DNA of 9,970 nucleotides from Prevotellaceae bacterium (GTDB lineage Bacteria; Bacteroidota; Bacteroidia; Bacteroidales; UBA932). The stretch spans positions 1-9,970 of the forward strand of contig JAIRKX010000057.1 of assembly GCA_031259805.1 (NCBI GenBank), written 5' to 3'. Position numbers and translations under genes: made by a program. Under the pieces are notes generated by a model. The model made no database searches and had not been told where the DNA came from. It was given only the letters and a program-made list of their open reading frames with translations. This document shows, piece after piece, positions 1 to 7,523 of the stretch (positions within the stretch are counted from its first letter, which is position 1; every line of letters starts with the position of its first letter).

Positions 1-21
1 CAATGAACAATGAACAACGAA
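1..21. repeat. Heptanucleotide microsatellite (CAATGAA)x3
   Basis: Three tandem 7-nt units, CAATGAA, CAATGAA and CAACGAA, the last with one substitution. The array starts at the window edge, so it may be longer to the left. Confidence 0.8.
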
Positions 22-35
22 CAATATAAAGACGC

Positions 36-70
36 GTAGCGTGCCGGCAGGCACGGTATGTCGGTAGAAA
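36..70 (-). repeat. Palindromic dispersed repeat, copy A (TTCTACC box + hairpin)
   Basis: Read on the minus strand, this begins TTTCTACCGACAT and continues into a hairpin with stem CGTGCC/GGCACG (40-45 with 50-55, 4-nt loop). About 29 of 35 positions match the plus-strand copy at 9841-9875. The 12-nt box at 59-70 is the exact reverse complement of 150-161, so copies A and B face each other and form a larger inverted pair. Confidence 0.75.
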
Positions 71-103
71 ACGGATGCCGGCGCCACCCCGCCGTGCCGG
101 CTC

Positions 104-125
104 ACATAGCGTGCCTCCGGCACGC
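104..125 (+). repeat. Palindromic repeat, hairpin-only copy D
   Basis: ACATAGCGTGCCT is followed by a 7-bp stem GCGTGCC (109-115) / GGCACGC (119-125) with a 3-nt loop. It matches the hairpin half of the copy at 9841-9875, including the ACATA lead-in, but lacks the TTCTACC box, so it looks like a truncated family member. Confidence 0.65.
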
Positions 126-149
126 GGAGGGCTACTGTGTTCGCCGTCC

Positions 150-181
150 TTTCTACCGACATCATGCCCCTCCGGGGCAGC
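150..181 (+). repeat. Palindromic dispersed repeat, copy B
   Basis: The box TTTCTACCGACAT (150-162) leads into a hairpin TGCCCC (165-170) / GGGGCA (174-179) with a TCC loop. The box is conserved with copies A and C while the stem sequence differs on both arms, so pairing is kept although the bases are not. Confidence 0.65.
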
Positions 182-265
182 GCGTCATTGCGAGGACGAA
201 GTCCGAAGCAATCCAGCACATTTGCCCTTTTTGGATTGCTTCGGACTTCGTCCTCGCGATGACGC
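182..265. repeat. Long inverted-repeat element, copy 1 (33-bp arms, 18-nt loop)
   Basis: The arms at 182-214 and 233-265 are reverse complements at 32 of 33 positions; the exception (189/258) is a G-T wobble. The loop is 215-232. The arm begins GCGTCATTGCGAGG, a style of dispersed intergenic repeat I recognise from many bacterial genomes. A second copy lies at 3341-3422 with the loop in the opposite orientation. The tail GACGCAACAC (261-270) also follows the second copy. Confidence 0.85.
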
Positions 266-294
266 AACACCATTAACAATTAACCACTAATTTT

Positions 295-322
295 CAACTT
301 TCAACTTTCAACTTTCAACTTT
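295..322. repeat. Heptanucleotide microsatellite (CAACTTT)x4
   Basis: Four perfect tandem CAACTTT units. The same heptamer recurs at 9674-9680, and its reverse complement AAAGTTG occurs twice at 9521-9534. Confidence 0.9.
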
Positions 323-365
323 CCACTAAAAGCTCCCTTCCTCCCTTTCATTCGTGTTTTTTTCG

Positions 366-373
366 TATTTTTG
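366..373 (+). promoter_or_regulatory. Bacteroidota -7 promoter box for the M14/uvrC operon
   Basis: TATTTTTG matches the TAnnTTTG -7 consensus of the Bacteroidota primary sigma factor and lies 27 nt before the ATG at 401. No good -33 TTTG is seen at the usual 19-20 nt upstream, so this rests on one box in an A/T-rich stretch. Confidence 0.5.
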
Positions 374-400
374 TACACAATAAATAAAAAAGAATAAACA

Positions 401-1435
401 ATGAAGGAATTTGTCGACATACAGGAGCGTTACCGCGAGGCGGGATTGGATACGCGCGAGGTGAAGCATGCGCAGGTAGTACGGCGGGTAACATCGTTGC
501 CGCCGATGTTCTCGGTGGCGCCGGCAGGACAGTCGGTCGAAGGACGGACGATTTACGAAGTGCGGACGGGGAATGGCGCGACGCGCGTGTTGCTCTGGTC
601 GCAAATGCACGGTAACGAAAGTACCGCCACCCGCACATTATTCGACGTCTTTAATTTCCTGTCGGCGTCGGATGAGTACGACAGCTGGCGAGCTAAAATC
701 GTGTCGCAACTCTCGCTGTGCTTCATCCCGATGCTCAATCCCGACGGGGCGGAACGAAACCGGCGCGAAAATGCGTGCGGTATTGACATCAATCGCGACG
801 CGCTACGGTGTACGACGCCCGAAGGCCGTATCCTGCGGGAGCAAGTACAGACGTTTAGTCCCCATTTTTCGTTTAACCTGCACGACCAGGAGAGCTACTA
901 TTCGGCAGGCGTGTCGCGGACGCCGGCGACCATCGCCTTTCTTGCGCCGCCGGTCGACCTGCTGGAATCGATCCCCGATAACCGCCGCCGCGCAATGCAA
1001 TTAATCGTATGGCTGAATAATCATCTGCAGAAGATTATTCCGCACGGTGTGGCCAAATGGAGCGATACCTGCGAACCGCGCGCGTTCGGCGAATGGGTGC
1101 AGGCGCAAAACAGCGCCACGATTTTAATCGAATCGGGCGAATATTACAATGACCCGCAACGGGAATTTGTGCGAAAGGTGCATTTCGGGATACTGCTGGA
1201 AGCGCTATCGGCCATCGCGTCGTTCGATTACGTCTGCGAACCGGTGTCGCCCTATTTTGCCATCCCGTGGAATCGCGAGAACGGTATGTTCGATACACTG
1301 CTGCGACAACAGTCCTTCACGGTCAACGGTACGACGTATGTTTCCGACATTGGCATTCGCGAAGGCGTACAATTTGTCGGTGATTTTGAAAACTGCGGCA
1401 GCCTCGAGAAAGATGAAACGGATGAAAATAGATGA
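401..1435 (+). CDS. M14-family zinc carboxypeptidase-like protein
   Basis: The 344-residue protein belongs to the M14 metallopeptidases, which use one zinc ion to remove C-terminal residues or hydrolyse related amide bonds. The zinc ligands are visible: HGNE gives His70 and Glu73, and NLHDQ gives His161. The M14 landmark NPDG (113-116) followed by GIDINRD (127-133) supplies the expected Asn-Arg substrate-binding pair, Asn131-Arg132. Glu244 in LIESGE fits the catalytic glutamate, so the site appears intact. No signal peptide or membrane segment is seen, which points to the cytoplasm and to peptide processing rather than secretion. The ATG at 401 follows an A-rich leader and a -7 box. The 3' end overlaps the start of uvrC, implying co-transcription. 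The natural substrate cannot be told; a peptidoglycan-peptide or amino-acid-conjugate hydrolase is also possible. Confidence 0.88.
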   Translation: MKEFVDIQERYREAGLDTREVKHAQVVRRVTSLPPMFSVAPAGQSVEGRTIYEVRTGNGATRVLLWSQMHGNESTATRTLFDVFNFLSASDEYDSWRAKIVSQLSLCFIPMLNPDGAERNRRENACGIDINRDALRCTTPEGRILREQVQTFSPHFSFNLHDQESYYSAGVSRTPATIAFLAPPVDLLESIPDNRRRAMQLIVWLNNHLQKIIPHGVAKWSDTCEPRAFGEWVQAQNSATILIESGEYYNDPQREFVRKVHFGILLEALSAIASFDYVCEPVSPYFAIPWNRENGMFDTLLRQQSFTVNGTTYVSDIGIREGVQFVGDFENCGSLEKDETDENR

Positions 1436-3230
1436 GGGGATAAAACAGCATATAACCGATCGAGTAAAGACCTTGCCTCATGCGCCCGGCGTCTATCGTT
1501 TTCTCGATGCTGCCGGCACGGTAATTTACGTAGGTAAAGCCAAAGATTTGCACCGGCGGGTGGCGCAATATTTCACATCGCGAAGTACGGAAAATAAAAA
1601 AACACGGATGCTGGTACGTAAAATTGCCGACATCCGGCATACCGTCGTGCCGACGGAAACCGATGCGCTGCTGCTGGAAAATAGCCTGATCAAAGAACTG
1701 CAGCCGCGCTACAACGTGCTGCTTAAAGACGACAAAACCTATCCGTGGGTTTGTATCAAAAACGAAGATTTCCCGCGTATCATCGTTACCCGTCGGGTAG
1801 TGAAAGACGGGTCGCGCTACTATGGCCCTTATCCCGGGGGCGGGACGCTGAAGGTGCTGCTCGATTTGATCCGCCAGCTATACCCGTTGCGTTCATGCAG
1901 CCTGTCGCTGTCGGCGGACGCCATCGCCCAAAAAAAGTATGTGCCTTGCCTCAACTACCATATTCACCGTTGCAAAGCGCCGTGCATCGGGGAGCAGACG
2001 AAGGAGGAATACAACGACAATATGGAAGCCATCCGGTCGATCATCAAAGGTCGGCTGTCCGACGTGCGACGCATGCTCCAGCAACAGATGTCAGCCGCCG
2101 CCGGGGCCTGTAAGTTTGAAGAAGCGCAGAAAATCAAAGAACGGCTGGCAAAGCTGGAACACTACCAAGTGAAATCGGTTATTGTCAACCCGCTGATGCC
2201 CGACGTCGATGTGTTTTCGATTATGGTGGATGGGGACGTGGCATACGGCAACTTCCTGCGGGTCGTGCAGGGCGCTGTAACGCAAGCGCACACCGTCGAA
2301 ATGACCATGGGCATCGAAGAAGAACGCGAGGCGCTGTTGAGTTACTTCATCGCCGAGATGGTCGGCCTCATAGGGCGCCTAAACCGACAGGCGCTCGTGC
2401 CATTCCTCCCCGACCATACGCTGGACGGCACGGAATACGTCATCCCCAAACGCGGCGACAAGTTGAAACTACTCGCCTTGAGCGAACGCAACTGCCGCCT
2501 GTTCCGCCTCGACAGACTGAAACAACTCGAAAATATACACCCCGACCGGCACGCCGACCGCATCCTCTCGGCCGTGCAACGCGACCTGAACATGACCACG
2601 CTGCCGGCGCACATCGAATGCTTTGACAACTCCAACATTCAGGGCGCGTTCCCCGTATCGTCGTGCGTCGTATTCCGGCAGGCGCGCCCGAGCAAGCGCG
2701 ATTATCGCCTCTTCAACGTCAAAACGGTCGAAGGCCCCGACGATTTTGCCACCATGCGCGAAGTCGTTACCCGTCGCTACAAACGGATGCTGGAAGAACA
2801 GGAGCCGCTGCCGCAACTCATCGTCATCGACGGCGGCAAAGGACAGCTGCACGCGGCTTACGAAGCCCTGCAGTCATTAGGATTGGAACAAAAAATAACG
2901 ACGGTCGGACTGGCCAAACGATTAGAAGAAATCTACTTTGTCGGCGACAGCATACCATTATTTTTAGATAAAAACTCCGCGACGCTGCGGCTACTGATGC
3001 AACTGCGCGACGAAGCACACCGTTTCGGCGTCACCCACCACCGCAACCGTCGTTCGAAATCGCTCACCACAACCCAACTGACCACCATCGACGGCGTCGG
3101 AAAAAGAACCGCCGAGAAACTGTTAATAGCCTTCAAAAGCATCGACCGCATCAAAAAAGCCTCGACCGACGAACTGAAACAAATTACCGGAACGAAAACC
3201 GCCGAGGCCATTAAAAAATATTTCTCGTAG
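1422..3230 (+). CDS. uvrC: UvrABC excinuclease subunit C
   Basis: UvrC makes the two incisions flanking a bulky DNA lesion after UvrA/UvrB hand-off in nucleotide excision repair. The 602-residue product has the family order. The N-terminal GIY-YIG nuclease (about 18-95) opens with PGVYRFLD and IYVGKAKDL. Four cysteines (159, 176, 184, 188) are spaced like the Fe-S ligands described for UvrC. A UVR segment lies around 230-248 (KFEEAQKIKERLAKLE). The RNase H-like nuclease carries Asp402 (ECFDNS), Asp470 (VIDGGKGQ) and His533 (EAHRF). A C-terminal helix-hairpin-helix pair lies at about 550-600. The open frame extends upstream to 1149, but that part is a shadow of the M14 gene. I chose ATG 1422; ATG 1413, three codons earlier, is an alternative. 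Either start overlaps the M14 gene (by 14 or 23 nt), indicating translational coupling. Confidence 0.96.
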   Translation: MKIDEGIKQHITDRVKTLPHAPGVYRFLDAAGTVIYVGKAKDLHRRVAQYFTSRSTENKKTRMLVRKIADIRHTVVPTETDALLLENSLIKELQPRYNVLLKDDKTYPWVCIKNEDFPRIIVTRRVVKDGSRYYGPYPGGGTLKVLLDLIRQLYPLRSCSLSLSADAIAQKKYVPCLNYHIHRCKAPCIGEQTKEEYNDNMEAIRSIIKGRLSDVRRMLQQQMSAAAGACKFEEAQKIKERLAKLEHYQVKSVIVNPLMPDVDVFSIMVDGDVAYGNFLRVVQGAVTQAHTVEMTMGIEEEREALLSYFIAEMVGLIGRLNRQALVPFLPDHTLDGTEYVIPKRGDKLKLLALSERNCRLFRLDRLKQLENIHPDRHADRILSAVQRDLNMTTLPAHIECFDNSNIQGAFPVSSCVVFRQARPSKRDYRLFNVKTVEGPDDFATMREVVTRRYKRMLEEQEPLPQLIVIDGGKGQLHAAYEALQSLGLEQKITTVGLAKRLEEIYFVGDSIPLFLDKNSATLRLLMQLRDEAHRFGVTHHRNRRSKSLTTTQLTTIDGVGKRTAEKLLIAFKSIDRIKKASTDELKQITGTKTAEAIKKYFS

Positions 3231-3264
3231 AGCAGCCCAAAAATCGGTTTCAAGGCGCTTATAA

Positions 3265-3326
3265 TTTTTTTTTCCTTGTTTCCGGTCGGAAACAGGGAAT
3301 TTACAATTGTTTTTTCCTTGTTTCCG
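3265..3326. repeat. T-run, 11-bp hairpin and 17-nt direct repeat after uvrC
   Basis: A nine-T run (3265-3273) is followed by stem CCTTGTTTCCG (3274-3284) / CGGAAACAGGG (3287-3297) with a 2-nt loop and one G-T pair. The 17-nt string from 3268 to 3284 (six T, then CCTTGTTTCCG) recurs exactly at 3310-3326. The hairpin could terminate minus-strand transcription, because the T-run lies 5' of it on the plus strand as an A-run would 3' only in the other sense; it does not fit a normal plus-strand terminator. Its role is undecided. Confidence 0.5.
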
Positions 3327-3340
3327 AATCTCGCCGCCCC

Positions 3341-3455
3341 GCGTCATTGCAAGGAGCTCCGCGACGAAGCAATCCGGAAAGGGTAAATGTGCTGGATTGC
3401 TTCGCTTCGCTCGCAATGACGCGCTTCGGGCTACGCCCTCGCAATGACGCAACAC
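3341..3455. repeat. Long inverted-repeat element, copy 2, with extra arm and shared tail
   Basis: The arms at 3341-3375 and 3394-3422 pair at both ends (GCGTCATTGC with GCAATGACGC, and GAAGCAATCC with GGATTGCTTC) but differ in the middle. The 18-nt loop 3376-3393 matches the reverse complement of the copy-1 loop (215-232) at 15 of 18 positions. A third arm-like piece TCGCAATGACGC (3439-3450) repeats 3411-3422 exactly. The tail GACGCAACAC (3446-3455) follows in the same orientation as in copy 1. Confidence 0.8.
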
Positions 3456-3456
3456 A

Positions 3457-3491
3457 ATTAACCATTAACCATTAACCATTAACCATTAACC
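3457..3491. repeat. Heptanucleotide microsatellite (ATTAACC)x5
   Basis: Five perfect tandem ATTAACC units plus a partial sixth. It directly follows the tail of the long inverted-repeat element. A degenerate related stretch (CATTAACAATTAACCA) follows copy 1 of that element at 271-286. Confidence 0.9.
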
Positions 3492-3518
3492 ATTAATAAG
3501 GGCGCCTCCCCCCACCCC

Positions 3519-3549
3519 TTGCTCCAACCACGAAAAAACACTACCTTTG
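3519..3549 (+). promoter_or_regulatory. Promoter of gcvP
   Basis: TACCTTTG at 3542-3549 is a full match to the Bacteroidota -7 consensus TAnnTTTG. TTG at 3519-3521, 20 nt upstream, serves as the -33 element. The start codon is 38 nt after the -7 box. Confidence 0.75.
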
Positions 3550-3587
3550 AAAACAATTTGTAAATAAAACAGCTATTTTTATACCCA

Positions 3588-6425
3588 ATGAATAATTATA
3601 CATCTTCTTCGTTTATAAAGCGACACAATGGCCCGCGCGAGGCCGACATCCCGCAGATGCTGGCGACTATCGGGGCGGCGTCGCTGGACGAATTAATAAA
3701 CCAAACCATACCGGCAGACATCCGTCTACAGGAACCGCTGACATTAGATGCGCCCGTAAGCGAGCACGAATACCTGAAACAAATCAAAGCGATTGCCCAA
3801 CGAAATAAACCCTTCCGATCGTTTATCGGGATGGGTTATTACGGCACGGCCATGCTGCCGGTCGTATGGCGCAACATATTTGAAAACCCTTCGTGGTACA
3901 CGTCCTACACGCCCTATCAGGCCGAAATATCGCAAGGACGGCTCGAGGCGCTGCTCAATTTCCAGACGATGATTACCGGACTCACCGGTTTTGCGGTCGC
4001 CAATTGCTCGTTGCTCGACGAGGCGACGGCGGCGGCCGAAGCGATGAAAATGATGTTCGACCTGCGCCCGCGCGAAGCGGTGAAAGCAGGGAAAAATAAA
4101 CTGTTTGTCGACAACGAGGTGTTTCCGCAAACGCGTGATGTCCTGCAAACGCGCGCCCTGTCGCTGGGCGTCGAAGTGGTAACCGGCGCATTCGACCGAC
4201 GTCCGACCGACGGAACGTTCTTCGGCGCCATCGTTCAATACCCTGCCGCCAACGGCGAAATACGTCCCTATGCCGATTTCTGCCTTACGGCACACAACGA
4301 AGGCATGATGATTACCGCCGTGTGCGACATCCTCGCCCTCGCCGTATTAGAAGAACCGGCCGCATGGGGCGCCGACGCCGCGGTAGGAAGCACCCAGCGA
4401 TTCGGCGTCCCGATGGGCTTCGGCGGACCGGCAGCAGCTTATTTTGCCACAAAAGAGGAATACAAACGTAACCTGCCCGGGCGGATTATCGGCGTGTCGA
4501 TTGACCGGCTGGGAAACCGCGCCCTGCGAATGGCGCTACAAACACGCGAACAGCACATCAAACGCGAAAAAGCATCATCGAACATCTGTACCGCCTCGGC
4601 GCTGATGGCGACTATGGCCGGATTCTTCGCCGTATATCACGGAAGCGAAGGATTAGTCGGTATTGCCGAACACACCCACCGTTGCGCCCTCGCGTTAGCA
4701 CAGGGACTGAAAGCGGCAGGCTACCGGCTGGCGAGCGAAACATTCTTCGATACGGTAGAAATCACCGGCGTCGATGCGACAGCCATTCGCCGGCAGGCGT
4801 TAGAAAAAAACATGAACTTCTTCTATCCCGCAACCGATACCGTGCGCATCAGCTGCGACGAAATCACGACCGACGACGACATTCGAACCATCCTCTCCGT
4901 CTTCGGCGCCCAACCCACCCCCGGCGACCTGCCGTCCGGCTACGGCCGCATGGCGCGCACCTCCCCCGTATTACCCGAAAAGATATTCAACGCCTACCAT
5001 TCCGAAACGGAAATGATGCGCTACATCAAAAAACTCGAACGCCGCGACGTCTCCCTTACACAGTCGATGATCGCGCTCGGCTCGTGTACAATGAAACTGA
5101 ATGCTGCCGTCGAAGTGCTACCGCTCAGCTGGAGCGAATGGGGCGACGTACATCCCTTTACACCCGCCGACCAGACCGAAGGATACCGGCAGCTGATCCG
5201 GGAACTGGAGCGCGATTTGGCCGTGATCACCGGCTTCGACGCCGTATCGTTGCAACCCAACTCCGGCGCCGCCGGCGAATATGCCGGACTGATGGTCATC
5301 CGCGCCTATCACGCCTCGCGCAACGAACACCACCGTACCGCAGTGCTGATACCCACCTCGGCGCACGGAACAAACCCCGCCAGCGCAGCGATGGCAGGAC
5401 TGCAAATCGTCCTCGTCGGATGCGACAACAACGGCAACATCAACGTCGACGACCTGCGCGAAAAAGCCCAACTACACCGCGACCGCCTGCTGGGAATGAT
5501 GATCACCTACCCCTCGACGCACGGCGTATTCGAAAGCCGCATCCGCGAAATCATCACGATTGTCCACGACAACGGCGGGCAGGTATACATGGATGGCGCC
5601 AACATGAACGCACAAGTGGGACTGACAAACCCGGGCGCTATAGGAGCGGACATATGCCATCTGAATTTGCATAAAACATTTGCCATGCCGCACGGCGGAG
5701 GAGGCCCCGGCGTAGGACCCGTATGCACAGCCAAACACCTGACCCCATTCCTCCCCTCGCACAACATGACCGACGACCACACCCGACACGGCTATCCGGT
5801 AGCCGCCGCCCCATACGGAAGCGCCATGCTGCTACCAATCACCTACGCATATATCAAACTGCTGGGCAGCGACGGACTGCGACGGGCAACAGAAATAGCA
5901 ATCCTCAACGCCAACTACCTCTCCGCAAAACTCCGCCCGCACTATGCCACGCTCTACACCGGCGAAACCGGACGAGTAGCCCACGAATGCATCATTGACC
6001 TGCGACACTTCGGAAAAGACTACGGCGTCGACGCCACCGACATCGCAAAGCGGCTGATGGATTACGGATTTCATGCCCCCACACTCTCGTTTCCCGTCCC
6101 CAACACCTTGATGATTGAACCCACCGAAAGCGAATCGCGCGAAGAGTTAGACCGCTTTATCGAAGCAATGATCGCCATTAAAGCCGAATGCGAAGCCCTC
6201 AAAAACAACGCCACCTCCGCCAACCCCACCGACAACCTCCTCAAAATGGCGCCACACACTGCCGTCGAAATCTCGTCCGACGAATGGACGCACCCCTATT
6301 CCCGCATGCAGGCGGCATTTCCACTACCGTGGATTGCCCACAACAAATGCTGGCCTGCCGTCGCACGAGTAGATAACGGCTATGGCGACCGCAACCTCAT
6401 ATGCCGCACCCCGCCTCTTTTTTAA
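3588..6425 (+). CDS. gcvP: Glycine dehydrogenase (decarboxylating), P protein of the glycine cleavage system
   Basis: The P protein is a pyridoxal-phosphate enzyme that decarboxylates glycine and passes the aminomethyl group to lipoyl-GcvH, feeding 5,10-methylene-tetrahydrofolate synthesis with GcvT and Lpd. At 945 residues this is the fused form, with an N-terminal P1-like half (to about 440) and a C-terminal P2-like catalytic half. Visible landmarks are SCTMK (499-503), the TSAHGTNPASAA motif with His593, DGANMNAQVG with Asp669 (a PLP-pocket acid), and LHKTFAMPHGGGGPG with Lys696, the expected Schiff-base lysine. The glycine-rich loop after the lysine is intact. The start ATG at 3588 gives the usual RHNGP segment near the N-terminus. 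It stands alone, with no gcvT, gcvH or lpd in this window, and has its own promoter. Confidence 0.97.
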   Translation: MNNYTSSSFIKRHNGPREADIPQMLATIGAASLDELINQTIPADIRLQEPLTLDAPVSEHEYLKQIKAIAQRNKPFRSFIGMGYYGTAMLPVVWRNIFENPSWYTSYTPYQAEISQGRLEALLNFQTMITGLTGFAVANCSLLDEATAAAEAMKMMFDLRPREAVKAGKNKLFVDNEVFPQTRDVLQTRALSLGVEVVTGAFDRRPTDGTFFGAIVQYPAANGEIRPYADFCLTAHNEGMMITAVCDILALAVLEEPAAWGADAAVGSTQRFGVPMGFGGPAAAYFATKEEYKRNLPGRIIGVSIDRLGNRALRMALQTREQHIKREKASSNICTASALMATMAGFFAVYHGSEGLVGIAEHTHRCALALAQGLKAAGYRLASETFFDTVEITGVDATAIRRQALEKNMNFFYPATDTVRISCDEITTDDDIRTILSVFGAQPTPGDLPSGYGRMARTSPVLPEKIFNAYHSETEMMRYIKKLERRDVSLTQSMIALGSCTMKLNAAVEVLPLSWSEWGDVHPFTPADQTEGYRQLIRELERDLAVITGFDAVSLQPNSGAAGEYAGLMVIRAYHASRNEHHRTAVLIPTSAHGTNPASAAMAGLQIVLVGCDNNGNINVDDLREKAQLHRDRLLGMMITYPSTHGVFESRIREIITIVHDNGGQVYMDGANMNAQVGLTNPGAIGADICHLNLHKTFAMPHGGGGPGVGPVCTAKHLTPFLPSHNMTDDHTRHGYPVAAAPYGSAMLLPITYAYIKLLGSDGLRRATEIAILNANYLSAKLRPHYATLYTGETGRVAHECIIDLRHFGKDYGVDATDIAKRLMDYGFHAPTLSFPVPNTLMIEPTESESREELDRFIEAMIAIKAECEALKNNATSANPTDNLLKMAPHTAVEISSDEWTHPYSRMQAAFPLPWIAHNKCWPAVARVDNGYGDRNLICRTPPLF

Positions 6426-6443
6426 CCATCCCAAAAAAAAGCG

Positions 6444-6451
6444 TAAATTTG
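6444..6451 (+). promoter_or_regulatory. -7 promoter box of recA
   Basis: TAAATTTG matches TAnnTTTG and lies 30 nt before the recA ATG, just past the gcvP stop codon. The -33 region overlaps the gcvP end and shows only a T-run (6418-6423), so the upstream element is weak. No dyad resembling a LexA box is evident. Confidence 0.6.
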
Positions 6452-6481
6452 AAACTTCATTTTAAAACCAAATAACATATT

Positions 6482-7510
6482 ATGGCAAAAGAAACCAAAG
6501 TAACTCCATCGGAAACCAACACCGACAAACTAAAAGCCCTGCAAGCCACACTCGACAAAATTGACAAAGACTTCGGCAAGGGAACAATCATGCGTATGGG
6601 CGACCAGCCGAAAGTAGACGTGCCGGTTATACCCAGCGGCTCCATTGCACTGGATCATGCGCTGGGCATTGGCGGCTACCCGCGCGGCCGCGTAGTGGAA
6701 ATCTACGGACCGGAATCCAGCGGGAAGACCACCCTCGCTATCCATGCCATTGCCGAAGCGCAAAAAACCGGAGGCATTGCGGCAATTATCGACGCCGAAC
6801 ACGCCTTCGACCGCACCTATGCCGAAAAACTGCACGTCAATGTCGACACACTACTGATTTCACAACCCGACAACGGCGAACAGGCGCTCGAAATCGCCGA
6901 CCACCTTATACGCTCCGGCGCGATAGACATTGTAGTCATTGACTCCGTCGCCGCACTAACCCCAAAAGCCGAAATCGAAGGCGAAATGGGCGAATCGAAA
7001 ATGGGACTGCAAGCGCGCCTGATGAGCCAAGCCCTGCGTAAACTGACCGCCAATATTAGCCGCACCAACACCTGCTGCATTTTCATCAACCAACTGCGCG
7101 ACAAAATCGGCGTCATGTTCGGCAGCCCCGAAACAACCACCGGCGGTAATGCCTTAAAATTTTACGCCTCTGTCCGCGTCGACGTACGCCGCACCACCCA
7201 GCTGAAAGACGGCGAAGAAGCCACCGGCAACCGCACCCGCGTAAAAGTAGTAAAAAACAAACTGGCGCCCCCATTCAAAAAAGCGGAATTTGACATTGTC
7301 TTCGGCGAAGGCATCTCGAAAATCGGAGAAATCATTGACCTCGGCGTTGACTTTGAAATTATCAAAAAAAGCGGCTCGTGGTTCAGCTATAACGACACCA
7401 AACTGGGACAAGGCCGCGAAACCGTCAAACAACTATTCATAGACAACCCCCAACTGAGCGAAGAAGTCGAACAAAAGATCCGCACCCGCTTAACAGAAGT
7501 CAAAGACTAA
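6482..7510 (+). CDS. recA: Recombinase RecA
   Basis: RecA forms ATP-dependent filaments on single-stranded DNA, carries out strand exchange in homologous recombination and can act as co-protease for LexA-like repressors. The 342-residue length is typical. Walker A is GPESSGKTT (76-84). The catalytic glutamate lies in DAEHAFD (Glu106). Walker B is VVIDSV (151-156). The L1/L2 DNA-binding region includes EGEMGESKMGLQARLMSQAL (166-185) and FINQLRDKIGVMFGSPETTT (201-220). GGNALKFYASVR follows as in most RecA proteins. The ATG at 6482 follows an A/T-rich leader with no Shine-Dalgarno sequence. The gene is 56 nt downstream of gcvP but has its own -7 box. It converges on the response-regulator gene with only 13 nt between the two stop codons. 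Confidence 0.99.
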   Translation: MAKETKVTPSETNTDKLKALQATLDKIDKDFGKGTIMRMGDQPKVDVPVIPSGSIALDHALGIGGYPRGRVVEIYGPESSGKTTLAIHAIAEAQKTGGIAAIIDAEHAFDRTYAEKLHVNVDTLLISQPDNGEQALEIADHLIRSGAIDIVVIDSVAALTPKAEIEGEMGESKMGLQARLMSQALRKLTANISRTNTCCIFINQLRDKIGVMFGSPETTTGGNALKFYASVRVDVRRTTQLKDGEEATGNRTRVKVVKNKLAPPFKKAEFDIVFGEGISKIGEIIDLGVDFEIIKKSGSWFSYNDTKLGQGRETVKQLFIDNPQLSEEVEQKIRTRLTEVKD

Positions 7511-7523
7511 CCCCCCGGCACAC

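Larger units (their letters stand above)
1..400. other. Gene-free repeat-rich spacer upstream of the M14/uvrC operon
   Basis: No convincing gene lies here; the two short overlapping open frames between about 58 and 290 run through inverted repeats and have no recognisable protein features. The stretch holds a heptanucleotide microsatellite at the left edge, two opposed copies of a box-plus-hairpin repeat, a long inverted repeat, a second heptanucleotide microsatellite and finally the promoter of the downstream operon. Confidence 0.8.
3231..3587. other. Gene-free repeat-rich spacer between uvrC and gcvP
   Basis: No gene is supported. A minus-strand open frame over 3123-3455 is a shadow of the uvrC end plus repeats. 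The spacer holds a T-run with a hairpin after uvrC, the second long inverted-repeat element, an ATTAACC microsatellite and the gcvP promoter. No glycine-riboswitch-like structure precedes gcvP, since the inferred transcript leader is only about 30-40 nt. Confidence 0.75.

Noticed and set aside
58..290. Two short overlapping plus-strand open frames
   Set aside because: They run through palindromic repeats and the long inverted repeat, and the encoded peptides have no recognisable features.
1149..1421. Longer uvrC start inside the M14 gene
   Set aside because: The extra N-terminal residues do not match UvrC and are the out-of-frame shadow of the M14 coding sequence; the GIY-YIG domain starts about 20 residues after 1422.
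3492..3587. Glycine riboswitch before gcvP
   Set aside because: The promoter leaves a leader of only about 30-40 nt, too short for an aptamer, and no conserved core is visible.
4682..5674. 330-codon plus-strand frame inside gcvP
   Set aside because: It is an Arg/Pro-rich shadow frame of the GC-rich gcvP sequence, whose own frame carries all P-protein motifs.
6426..6481. SOS/LexA operator before recA
   Set aside because: No convincing dyad is visible in the 56-nt gap; only the -7 box and A/T-rich leader stand out.
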